This document shows, piece after piece, positions 1 to 12,549 of a DNA stretch of 64,000 bases. Origin of the DNA: Tausonia pullulans (Eukaryota > Basidiomycota > Tremellomycetes > Cystofilobasidiales > Mrakiaceae); contig OX637624.1 of assembly GCA_951802195.1 (NCBI GenBank), positions 434,001 through 498,000 on the forward strand, written 5' to 3'. Position 1 is the first letter of the stretch. Every line of letters begins with the position of its first letter. The notes below the pieces were generated by a model, which searched no databases, was not told where the DNA came from, and was given only the letters and a program-made list of their open reading frames with translations. Position numbers and translations under genes: made by a program.

Positions 1-51
1 CGTTTAAACATCTCCTTCACGTTTCAGAACTGACCGAGTTACGCACGGCAG

Positions 52-286
52 GCCCCTATCACCGTCCAGCTCCAGTCGCCGCTCGAGCTCGTCCAGCAGC
101 TCTTCATCCGTCTCGGCTCACGCCAAGTAGGTTCTTCGCTCGCTGTCCTCATGGCTGTGACAACTGACTATGTTGGATCGCCACCAGGTCGTCGTTCTTA
201 ACGCCCAAGGCTACTACGCGGGCATCATCACCCGCTCTCAGTGGCTCACTTTCATCGCTGAGATCGCCCAGGAGGAAGGTCACTGA
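52..286 (+). CDS. CLC-type chloride channel, C-terminal end (partial)
   Basis: Only the last two exons lie in the window: 52-126 and 188-286 (stop TGA at 284-286). Bases 1-51 look like the end of an intron (CTGAC branch, CAG acceptor). The 58 visible residues read as the last CBS domain of a CLC channel/antiporter: a PITV..SPLELVQQLF..LG start, then VVVLNAQGYYAGIITRSQW and an acidic end. In fungi (Gef1 family) this cytosolic CBS pair regulates Cl-/H+ exchange in Golgi or vacuolar membranes. The family call rests on the CBS signature alone, because the membrane part is outside the window. Frames and splice sites agree exactly. Confidence 0.75.
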
Positions 287-839
287 CAAGTCACAAGGTC
301 GTCTCCTTTCTCTCCTCGTCGAACACCCCAAAATGTGCCTTTCTTTCATCTTTCTTTCCTCCCTTACGAACACTCGCCTCCGAACCGTCTCCCCTCATCG
401 CATTGCACAGCTCATCCAAACGACCTAAACTCACGCTTTACCTTAACGATGCTCGCTTGACGATCCAAAATTCTCCAATCGACCCTCGCCGTCACCACTT
501 GAGCCCTTGTGGTCCGCCCAGGGATCGTCGCCCTCGGACGTCGGCCTGCCAGTCCGTTCCACGAGTCAGCGCCAACCGCCTCATCCGAGAAGCGCAAAGA
601 GAGAAAAATGGCTTAGGGTGTCGTCAAGACGCCCGCCATACACTCGAGAATTGTCCGGATCCAGGTTCCTTGTCCTAGCGGGTGCGTTCTCTCCCCTCCG
701 AAGCATCTCCTGCATCCACGCGGAGTTCATATCTGTATCTGCAGGGCGGAGGAGGTCGAGATGGTGCCAGGGACGACCTATTTACTGCAGCAATCAGCAG
801 GTGGGAGAAGCTGTCCACGAGAATGACACCAGAGAGAGA
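287..839. other. Intergenic stretch, nothing recognised
   Basis: Downstream of the chloride channel stop I see no conserved protein in six frames, no tRNA and no repeat. Short ORFs here have no family likeness and no splice-site pattern. It is probably the 3' flank of the channel plus the eroded end of the DJ-1-like remnant on the other strand. Confidence 0.4.
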
Positions 840-1575
840 GGGCAGGCAGGGGCAAAATGGTGACGCATCAGGCTTTCCAAAACCCAGATAAGGGCTTTAG
901 AAGCATGCTCCCTGCGACATAAGAAGCTGTTTCGTGCCAGTCAAGGACTTCATCGACCTTGCACATCGGCAGCAAATCCGCACCACGCATCGCTCGTACG
1001 CGGTGGCTCTGTTGGTCGTTGCGCGCTTGCCGTCAAGGAGGCCCGTCGCGGAGACCATCCACGAACCCGGGCAGTTTACGTCGCCCACGAGCACATCAGG
1101 GACGAGCCTCGTCTCACTCTCGAGAAATAAAGGAAGAGAAAACGACTGCCTCACCCGTCGGCAGATACTTGGCCCTTGGCCCATACCGCCTCATGAACTC
1201 CTGCGCCATTTTGTTCGTTGATTCCCGAGGTCTCATTGTCCCTCCCTCCCGAAACGAGCAACACATCCCACCTTCCCTCCTGCTTATCCGCCTCGTCGAA
1301 CGATGCGTCGGGAACGGCCCTCAGCCCGCCGGCGAGCGGCAGTGGCGCGGCCGGCTCAGCGAGGTAGTTGATCGTCAGGCCCCAAGGGGAGGGGAGGGTC
1401 TCGAGGTCCGGAGCGAGGAGATAGGCTGGGTGGGGGAGGGGGGCTGCGGACGTACTGAAGGTGGCATGGAAGTGGGCATCATCTTGAGAGGCCCAGCGAT
1501 AGACGGAGGGAGGACCCGTTGGGCCGAAGGGCGGGAGGACGCGCAGCCGTCGGACTTGAGCGACGCCGCGCCTGC
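840..1575 (-). pseudogene. Decayed DJ-1/PfpI-family gene
   Basis: Read on the minus strand, pieces of a DJ-1/PfpI (class I glutamine-amidotransferase-like) protein appear in order but in different frames. First comes a stretch ending in an LLVSGG motif at about 1255-1245, the usual PGG turn before the nucleophile loop. A second frame gives EFMRRYGPRAKY at about 1205-1165. A third gives GSWMVSATGLLDGKRATTN at about 1070-1010, which is the hallmark segment after the catalytic Cys of fungal family members. A last piece gives KVDEVLDWHETAS. The nucleophile elbow, normally VCTGS, reads NCPGS here. At least two frame changes that introns do not explain, and the loss of a clean C terminus, make this a pseudogene. 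I could not rule out that part of the disruption is a mis-modelled intron. Confidence 0.6.
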
Positions 1576-1838
1576 GGGTTGTGAGCGAGAAGAGGGAGGA
1601 TTAGTCGATCCCAGCAGAGAGTGAGGATGGAAGGTGAGCACCAGGGCGGGGGAGAGTGCTGCAGAGGAGATAGGACAAGAGAGACAAGTCGACCAAGAGA
1701 TAGCCAGTCAAGAGAGAGGCAGGGCGCAGCTCAACCCGCCCAGTCCTGATGGAAGCCTACAGAAGCTAACTTCCATCCCGCCAGGATACATCATCTCATT
1801 TCCCCCTTCGTCCCCCTTCCACCATCACCCCCTCCGCC

Positions 1839-3088
1839 ATGCTCGCCCACGTCAAACGCGCCCACTCGCCCTCGCCGGACCCCACTTCCCCTTCCGAGAT
1901 CGCCTCGACAGCCTCCGACTCTTCCGACGCACCCCCACGCAAGCGACGCGTCCCGACTGAGTATGCCCCGTCCTCAGACGACGGGTTCTCCTCGACAACG
2001 ACGGGCTCCCACCTCCCCCGCCGAAAGCGGCGGTACTCGTCGGAGGATGAAGACAACGCCCCCTCCGATACGTGGTCGACTTCGGCTGTCGGGAGGGGTC
2101 GTTGGCCAGGCGAAGAAGGAGAAGCAGGAGGAAGAAGAGGAGCGGCAGGAGGGGGGATGGCGAAGCGCGTCCGACGAGAGCTCTCCGACTCGTTCTCTCG
2201 ATTCAACCTCCAGGAGGCAGCGGCAGCAGCGGCTTCCTTGCCCTCGACGACCACCAACACCGGGGCATCAGGCTACAGCGACATCGACAACGCCGCCGAA
2301 GCCCTCGGTCTCTCCTCATCGGAGAACACCCCGACGATCAGCGATGACGACGACGCGGGCAGCGGCAGCCCATCAGCCGGCGACGTCCCGCCGAGCAGCG
2401 TCATTCAACCGGGCGATATCGGCCCTGCCGTCTGGGTCCGGCATGCGACGGCGAATGACGAGTACGAGACGAGAGTGGGCCTGAGGACGGAGGAGGTCGA
2501 CGACCGGGCGGTCGGCTTCTGGCGAGGCGAGCGTCCTGTCGAGCGTGAGCCCTTACTCTCTTCACGACGTTGAGACCTGTCCTACTGACTGCCTCTTCTT
2601 CTCTCTTCCAGTCTCGGACCATTCGGTATACCTCCCACCCGGCTATCTCCGCGCCCACCCAGACCTCACGTTTTTCCCATCGCCGCAAGACGACTGGCGC
2701 AACCCAGAGCGAGGGCTGGTGTGCGTTTGATCGTTCCTCTTTTATAACTGCCACTGTTTGTTTTCTAAAACCCTTTCTTTCTGGCAGCATCTACAAGCCC
2801 GTCCCCAACATTGGTGTCCCCTTGCCTCCGCCATCAACGACGACCCAGCAGCAGTCGCCGCCCGACTCGCCCGGGATGGAGCTCGACAGCTATCCAACAC
2901 CGGCGCCGTATGCCTCCATCGTGCCTCTTAACGCCGATATGCCTGATATTTCTTCAGCTGCTGCTGCCGAGCGCAACTGGCTCGCGAGCGGAATGGCTGG
3001 GCCTGATACTCCGACAGTCCGGCTGGGCGGGTACGCGGGGGAGAGCGCCGGTCCAGCGGATGATGGCGGAGGGATGGATGTGGATTGA
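1839..3088 (+). CDS. Unknown basic/Ser-rich nuclear-looking protein
   Basis: I do not recognise a family. Three exons, 1839-2544, 2612-2720 and 2788-3088, give 371 residues, phases fit, and the two introns have GTGAGC/CAG and GTGCGT/CAG ends. The N-terminal 200 residues are low-complexity Ser/Asp/Ala with two NLS-like basic clusters (PPRKRRVP near residue 32 and PRRKRRYSS near 62), which suggests a nuclear protein. The only well-ordered part is about residues 190-290, around VWVRHATANDEYETRV and VYLPPGYLRAHPDLTFFPSP. The C terminus is acidic (GGGMDVD). The start is the first ATG after a pyrimidine-rich leader. It sits between the DJ-1 remnant and cyclophilin, both of which give no functional hint. 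Confidence 0.6.
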
Positions 3089-3312
3089 GAAGGAGTGAGA
3101 CGTTCACTTCCCATGTAATGACTTGACGACCACTGGCTATCATCGACTGTTTGTTCTTCGTCGTCGTTGTTAAGAGACGGCGGCCCACGTCAGTCTTCGC
3201 TCTCGCCCGAAGGAGACCCCAGCTACTTCCTTCCCTCTTTCTCTTATTCTCCGACGACCACCATCACCCAATCCAGTCTTACCCTTGCTCTCGCTCGTCA
3301 TATCCGCCAAAC

Positions 3313-5031
3313 ATGGGTCTCAAGGACATGTTCAAGAAGAAGGACAAGGACAGGTCCGGCTCGGGCTCCTCCCAGCACGCCTCGGTGCGCTCGCTCGCAC
3401 ACGTTGCTTTGTCCCCTCCTCGATCTTTACTCCCTCTCAATCTCCTCTTCCATTCATCCAGCTCAACGACAAGACGCCCCCTCAGTCACCGACGTCACAC
3501 TTCATGCATGATGGCTCGCAGAGCTCGTCGGCTGCTCGGTGAGGCCTTGGACAGACCCCCCCCCCCCCCTCTCCTGATCTCTCCTCTGATAGGCTCTCGA
3601 CGTCTCCCATCATCTCCCTATCCATCAAGGGGAGGACCTGCCCGTGGAGGTCGTTCGGGAGACAAGTGCTTCTTCGAGTGAGGCCACCGCCCTTCCCCCA
3701 CTTCACTTCAAGACACTCCGCCCTTGCTCATGTCCCCTCCTTCTCCCTTGCTCGTCCGGTCACGCAGCATCCAGATCGACGGCCAGTCTGCAGGCCACAT
3801 CATCTTCCGGCTCTATGACGACGTTGCGCCCAAGACGTGCGAAAACTTCCGGGCGCTCTGCACGGGTGCGTCGGGCCGCGCTCTCTCTTCCCTTTCGGCA
3901 CTCTTGGCCGACTTTCGCTGACGTGTTGCGCGTGGCGGGTATGGATAAACCCAACAGGCGAGAAGGGCTACGGCTATGCCCTCTCGGGATTCCATCGCAT
4001 GTAAGGTCCTGACATTGCGTTGCATCGCCTACTGGCCGGCCGGATGAGACGGGCGACGCCGACGAACGATGAACGATGAAGCGTCCCCGAACTCGATTCA
4101 TCCATTGCTGACCTTCCTCGCGGCTCTTCCCTTTCCTCTAGCATCCCCGGCTTGTAAATTCAAGACCCCTCCTTGTGGGCGCTGAGAGCCTCATACTGAC
4201 AAGCTCCACCTTCTCTCCAGCATGCTCCAAGGAGGCGACTTTACTCGCCACGACGGCACGGGCGGAAAGTCGATCTGGGGGGGCAAGTTTGAGGATGAGA
4301 ATGTAAGCTCGCCGATCCTCTCGTTTGTGCAACAGTGGAAGAGGGCTGAAGAGTTGTTTGCTTTTGTGTGGTCGTCAGTTCACCGTCCGACACTCGCGTC
4401 CTGGTCTGCTGTCGATGTGGGTTTCTCATCTCGCTTACGGCACAAACGCCAGCTGAACGCTTTCCTCCTCTTATTCTCTTTCCAGGGCCAACGCTGGACC
4501 CAACACAAACGGTTCTCAGGTGAGAAGAAAGGAAGAAGCGAAGGATCGGCACGATTGCTCCTCGCATTGCGACGGCGCCGCTGACGCCCCTTGCTTGTTC
4601 ACGGGAACCCAGTTCTTCATTACCACCGTCGTTACGCCCCATCTCGAGTGCGTATGGCTGTGCTCCTCCTGGTCTGAGGCTTGCCAGCCCGCTGACAGCC
4701 GGACATTCTCCCTTCTGCTTTCTTCCTGGACACAGCGGCAAGCACGTCGTAAGCAGCCCCGCTTTCTCGTCCTTCCCATTCTTTTCGCTCTCCTCTGACC
4801 GAAACCCCCGTCCGCCAGGTCTTCGGCGAAGTCGTCGATGGCATGGATCTCGTCCGCGAGCTGGAAGCCCGTACGTCGCTCGAGTCTCTCTTCTTTCTCA
4901 AACGCCCACCCTCTTGAAGCTGACACGAGCCGAGCTTTTCCGCGACAGTCGGCTCAAGCTCAGGCAAGCCAAAGGCGAAGATCGGGATAGCGCGATGCGG
5001 AGTTCTGCACGATGACGACGACTCGGACTAG
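3313..5031 (+). CDS. Cyclophilin-type peptidyl-prolyl isomerase with N-terminal extension
   Basis: Thirteen exons: 3313-3384, 3462-3538, 3630-3677, 3768-3865, 3958-4000, 4142-4153, 4221-4302, 4379-4416, 4486-4519, 4613-4647, 4736-4748, 4819-4870, 4949-5031. They give 228 residues with exact phase. Residues 1-60 are a basic Lys/Ser-rich extension ([16 protein letters not shown]). From about 62 the cyclophilin fold follows: [46 protein letters not shown] (catalytic Arg in FHRII), GSQFFITT and GKHVVFGEV. It catalyses cis-trans isomerisation of X-Pro bonds. The Trp that binds cyclosporin A in human CypA is His178 here (TPHLDGKHVVFG). The C terminus is acidic (HDDDDSD). The third exon uses an AAG acceptor at 3627-3629, chosen because it alone restores the FFD-IQIDG frame. 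Exons of 12 and 13 nt occur. Confidence 0.93.
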
Positions 5032-5183
5032 GCGGCAATGAATGTGGCGACTTCGCGAAGCTACGATGGACTTTTTTTTTTGTGCTTTCTCTCGGCGAGT
5101 AGTCATCAACCCTCTTGAGATATTCTATTAGAAGAAAAAAAAAACAGAAAGAAAAAAACCCCGTCCAGTCCTGTTTCTCCTCT

Positions 5184-6518
5184 CTAGTTCGACGCTCCAG
5201 CCGCTCGCTTTGCGATAGCGGCGTCCACGACCCCCCGAATCTCGGAAATGACGGCCTTGGAGTCCTTGGCTCCAAAGATGGCCGACCCAGCGACGATGAC
5301 GTTGGACCCGGCGTCGGCGCAGACGTGGATCGTCGAGGGGCCGACGCCGCCGTCGACTTGGATGTCCATGTCGGGGAAGCGGCTTCGGAGGGCGGTGACC
5401 TTGGGGGAGTGAGAAGAGGTGTCAGTTGGGAGACAGAAGAGAAGGTGCGGATTGAGGGGACAAGGACGGACCTTCGGGAGGCACTCGGGCTTGAACTTCT
5501 GGCCGCCCTTGCCTGAGGAGGAAGAACAAGCGTCAGTCTGCTCCCTCTCTTATTCATAGTCGATGTTGGAGCGCACCAGGGTACACCGTCATGACGAGGA
5601 TCATGTCCGCCGCGGCCGCCAGCTCGTCCGTGACGACGTCCGCAGGCGTGTCGGGCGAGATGGCCATGCCAGCCTTCATACCGGCGTCCTTAATCTGCTG
5701 GATGATCGCGAGGGGGTCCTCTGGGTGGGCAAGGCGCGCGCGCGAGGAAGGGTGTCAGGGGATTGATTCCATCACGCACGTCACGTGACGACAAAGACCA
5801 AAGACACGACGACAATGACGCACTGGTGGCCTCGTAGTGAAATGTGTAGAGCTTGCCGCCGGCGGCGGCGATGTCGTTGACCCACTGAACACATGGAGAA
5901 CGACACGAGAGGGAGACGTCATCGTCTGTCCATCGTCAGTTCGCCCTCTCTCAACAGCGCATGACCAAGAGGTGAACTTCACCTTCTCGGGCTCGGCGAC
6001 CATCATGTGGCAGTCCATGAAAATCTCGGGGACACCCTGCTTGACGCAGGTCAGGATTGGGGCGCCTGGGGTAGAAGGGCAACCGTGTCAAAGGAGGGCT
6101 CGAGCGACGATGCGACGGGTTAGAAGGAGAACGCGCACCCATCGTGATGTTGGGGACAAAGTGGCCATCCATGACATCTGGAGCGGGCAAGGCATAGAGC
6201 GAAAGACCGTTAGCAGACAGACAATGGCAGGACCCTTCCTTTCGGAGACGAGTCCGACCGAGATGCGCGTCACGGTTCTCTCGAGGGAGAACACCGCTGA
6301 GGGGAGCGGGAGGCAACCACGTACCCATGTGAAGCCAGTCGGCACCCTCCTTGATCATCCGGGAGCACTCAGCGGTGAGCTTGCCAAAGTCCGAGGCAAG
6401 AACGGAGGGAGAGATGATGCTGTCGAAGGAGAGGGATGTGAGCGCGCGCGCCTTGCTATCCTCCTGATGGCGACCCTCATTGGCGGACGGGTGAGCGAGC
6501 TGACCTGGTGACGGGCAT
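5184..6518 (-). CDS. RPE1: Ribulose-phosphate 3-epimerase
   Basis: Eight exons on the minus strand: 6505-6518, 6325-6419, 6139-6177, 5983-6065, 5824-5884, 5577-5720, 5472-5512, 5184-5399. They give 230 residues, the usual family length. It interconverts D-ribulose 5-phosphate and D-xylulose 5-phosphate in the cytosolic pentose phosphate pathway. Seen in the protein: start MPVTSIISPSVLASDFGKL, metal/active-site segment HMDVMDGHFVPN, DCHMMVAEPEKW, FHYEAT, MTVYPGKGGQKF and MDIQVDGGVGPSTI, all TIM-barrel RPE landmarks with the metal-binding His and Asp residues present. The start ATG is on a 14-nt first exon. It is divergent from ELP3, with 197 bp between the two starts, so they probably share a promoter. 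Confidence 0.97.
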
Positions 6519-6715
6519 GGCGGAGAGAAGAGATGAGGAGAAGAGAAGAGAGGAAGTAGTGAGACGGGTAGCTGGTGGTGGTTGAGCGCAAGTCGTCGTC
6601 AGCCTATCTATGGCCTTCTCGTCTGTCGTCCTGCCTCCACTATTGCGCCCTCAAGACTCGTCCCTCGACAACCACCACCCACACCACCAAACCGCCGTTT
6701 GCTCGTCCGCCCAGC

Positions 6716-9516
<2,801 letters not shown>

Positions 9517-9862
9517 TGGGATGACCTTTGTACTTTTGCCCTTCTGTAGTTGTTTCGATGATGATGACCCATTTGCCAAGGCACGACGGCCTATCCAAGC
9601 ACGCAAGCCGCCGAGTGGACTGAGGGAGCGAGGAGATCCGACAGTTGTTGTCGGCTGGTCGCCGCTCTCTTCCTTTCCTGCTTCTCCATCAACGACGACC
9701 AACAAAACTCTCTCGCTCTAGATCTGTCGCAGACGACTTGCGTCTGCGCTCAGCACCGCTTGTCTCCCTGGCCTGTCAAGGTTGGGCTGAGCGACGCGTG
9801 CGTTCGTCCTTGCTCTTGTGCTCTCATCCAACTCCCAGTCTCCCTTCACGTCCATCCCAATC

Positions 9863-10258
9863 ATGACCGTCGCCGCCTTCGTCAAAGCCGGCGCCAACCT
9901 CCCGCTCTTGCTTCGGCCTGTCTCGCTCTTCCTCATCGCCGTCCACCTTTTGGTCCTCAAACTCGCGCTCGGCATCGACCCTCGCAAACTGCCCCAGCCA
10001 GTGCCGACGATGCTTGCCTGGTCCTCCTTCTCCTACATCCTGCACGCTCTCCGCCCGCACCTCCTTGTACATCCAGGGCAGAAAAGGGGAGCCGCAGCGC
10101 TTCACGTTGTCCTCTACTTTGGTGTCCTCGTCATCATCACGCTTTGCGGCGGGGAGGGTGGGTTGGAGTACGCGAAGGACTGGCAGAAGACTGTCGCTTG
10201 TGTCCTCTTCTTCCCGGCGCTGTTTACCCTATTATTTGTGGCTGTCCCCTGTGAGCTT

Positions 10259-10330
<72 letters not shown>

Positions 10331-10823
10331 TCTTGTGCCGCTGAACCTTATTCCCTCTCGTCGTCGCAGAATTGGAGGGAAGGGGAGAGATGGGCCAACT
10401 GACGCGTTGACGCGTCCAGCATTGCACTTGTTCCCTTTCTTTGGGTATTACTTTTGGTATTCAAGCCATCGGATCAACCGCACCTTCAAAATACAACGAC
10501 TGAAGTCAATGGGAGGAAAGCGCACTCCCGAAAAGATGGGAATGGGAAAAGAGAGTGAGGAGAAGAGAAAGGAGGGGGAAAGGATCCGCGATGAAACTGT
10601 AAGGAAAGAGGAAGATAAAGGGAAGTTGAAGGATGAGAAGGAAAGAGGGAGACAAAGAGAAGACATCAGGAACGCATCCCCAAGGCCATCTACCCTCGCC
10701 ACGGCCAAAATGCCCAGCACCGGCACCAATGCCGCCACCACACCCACAAACAAGTCAAGAACCCAGGGCACAGCCCACCTTGGCCGATCTCCTCAGCGGC
10801 CCTACGATCCTTCATTCCCCTAA
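9863..10823 (+). CDS. Unknown multi-pass membrane protein with charged C-terminal tail
   Basis: Two exons, 9863-10250 and 10420-10823, give 263 residues in phase. I do not recognise a family. The first 140 residues hold about four hydrophobic segments (near 14-36, 46-62, 81-97 and 111-130, judged by eye), continued after the splice by a hydrophobic SLHLFPFFGYYFWY. The last ~110 residues are Lys/Glu/Arg-rich and probably cytosolic (KRKEGERIRDETVRKEE), ending in a Thr/Pro/Ser-rich stretch. The intron is 169 nt and carries a long CT/TTTCTCTC microsatellite (10257-10335) before an AACTGAC branch site at 10398-10404 and a CAG at 10417-10419. A nearer CAG at 10367-10369 would create a TAA at the junction. 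An upstream in-frame ATG is possible but 9863 has the better leader. Confidence 0.55.
10257..10335 (+). repeat. CT-rich microsatellite inside an intron
   Basis: A run of CTCTCTCTTT units repeats about seven times within the intron of the membrane-protein gene. It sits before the branch site and so acts as an unusually long pyrimidine tract. Such simple repeats are length-variable between strains. Confidence 0.85.
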
Positions 10824-12460
10824 CCGCGCGCAACCCCTCAGCGGGCACCATGGCCCCGCCTGGAACGTCCTCCGACTCGCCCGAACAACCTCTGCGACGT
10901 CGCCGGCCCCGACCTCCCCGAGCACCGCCGCATGGCTAAACCTCCTGCTCCTAGATATGGGGTAGATCTTGGTGAAGATAATGATGTTAAAAAGGAGGGC
11001 GTGGCAAGATGTCAGGATCTCGCGAACTCGCCATCTCGGTTCTGCTCCTGGTGACTTTCACGCCTGCGCTCCTGGGCCTGCGACCTTGTAGTTTATTCAA
11101 CCAGCTTCGGACAATCTGCGCGGTTCGTCTACTCAGCCTCCTTTTGCTTGTTTAGCATTCCTTCTTCTCATTCCTTATCTCGCCACATCGACCCATGCTC
11201 CTTGCTTTGTTTTCCTTCCCTCTCTTCTGATTCGTCACTTGTCCCACATTCTTTGCTTTCTCACCCATCTCATTCCTTCAGTGTTCTCGCCCCTAGCCCA
11301 CAAAACCCTCAGTTCTCGTAGATGTTTTTTTCGCACCCTGACTATCACTCGACTTCTGCTACCCTGCCCAGGACCTCGAAGCGAGCCTGTGCCCCACCGC
11401 CAGCACTCTCCGGCTGATAGCCTCATGTAGTGATCTCAGGACAGTTTGAGGTCCGTCGAAAGCCTGTGGGCTGCGACAGTCCAGGAGTGTCAATCGATTT
11501 TCGCGACGGGATCCAGTCCTTGTCTCGAGCTCACTCCATGAGGCCTCTCAGCAATGATCTGACCGAGCACTCCTTAACCCGTACTATACCTGATCAACGG
11601 CTCAGCGGCCACGGAGGAGTAGAGAGGTTCGGCCTGACGACGAACTCCGGTTGGGCCTTTCCCTGAGGCACTTGCGCACTCCCCCGCCCCCGTCCCTTCG
11701 CACACGTAACCTGTCTGATTCGAATAACTACCGGAATTCTGCTCGCCTGTCATGTTTCTCTCGACCACGTTCGTCCCTCTTCCCTTAGCCCTGGCCTTCG
11801 CGCCTTCTCTCTCTAGGACTATCCAGACTAACCACCGCATTGATGTCCCCGCCTACAGACTCTGCAGGATTCATTTCTATAGAGACACAACTGGTCTTGC
11901 TAGTTTACACTAGCCACATCATTTCAAGCGAGACGATGATGCTCCACCCACGCCCCTTCACGGAGGACATGCGGAGCAGGCGCCTTCTCTCGGGAAGAGC
12001 CCTTCGTCGATGAAGTGGACCGAGACCCGATGCCCCTCGCTTGTCGAGGCTGGCGGACGGCCAAGGTCGGGGTTGTGGGACGCATCTGATCGCTTTCTCT
12101 TTACCTCTCCTCTTCCCCTTGTCGTCCTCTGCTCTTGCCCTCTGGGCGAGGCTGGAGGACGTCGATGGAACCAACCTGCCTTGCTTTCCTGCGGCCTACC
12201 GCCTGGTGGTCCCTTGCTTCCGTCTTCTCTCTTCTGTCTGTCTCGCGAGACGCGTCTGCTCGCACGCAGTGCATGCAGTCTGTGTGCACGCGTTGACGGT
12301 GTGGTTCGCGCGCGCTCTCGCCCTAAGCGAACGCAACATTCAGGAAAGAGAGAGTCACGCGCGCAAGCCACGCTACCCGCTGCCAAAATGCATCGCACTT
12401 TTCTTCTCTGCCCTCTTTCTCGACCGCGCAAGCGAACGATAAATGAAACAGCAAAATATA
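10824..12460. other. Long intergenic stretch before tRNA-Phe
   Basis: About 1.6 kb without a supportable gene. Open frames here are short, lack family likeness and overlap each other on both strands. No tRNA, LINE 3' end or tandem repeat was seen. It forms the outer flank of the retroelement island and may hold decayed sequence that I cannot identify. Confidence 0.45.
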
Positions 12461-12533
12461 TGCCTCGAGCCTGGCTCGAACAGGCCACCTTACGCTCTTC
12501 AGGCGTACGCTCTACCAGATGAGCTATCGAGGC
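12461..12533 (-). tRNA. tRNA-Phe (GAA)
   Basis: The minus strand folds into a full 73-nt cloverleaf without an intron. The acceptor stem is GCCTCGA/TCGAGGC with discriminator A, the D arm GCTC/GAGC, the anticodon stem TACGC/GCGTA with loop CTGAAGA (anticodon GAA), and the T stem GCCTG/CAGGC with loop TTCGAGC. A TTTT pol III terminator follows a few bases downstream on the minus strand (about 12454-12457). Its 5' end at 12533 lies only a few bases from the truncated 5' end of the long LINE. Confidence 0.95.
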
Positions 12534-12549
12534 AGAATATAGATGATGA

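Noticed and set aside
959-1624. Long open frame on the plus strand
   Set aside because: It is a shadow of the GC-rich minus-strand DJ-1 remnant; its translation has no family likeness.
10251-10402. Unspliced reading of the membrane-protein gene through the CT repeat (LSLSFSLSF tail)
   Set aside because: The splice to 10420 has a good AACTGAC branch site, exact phase and continues hydrophobic coding sequence.
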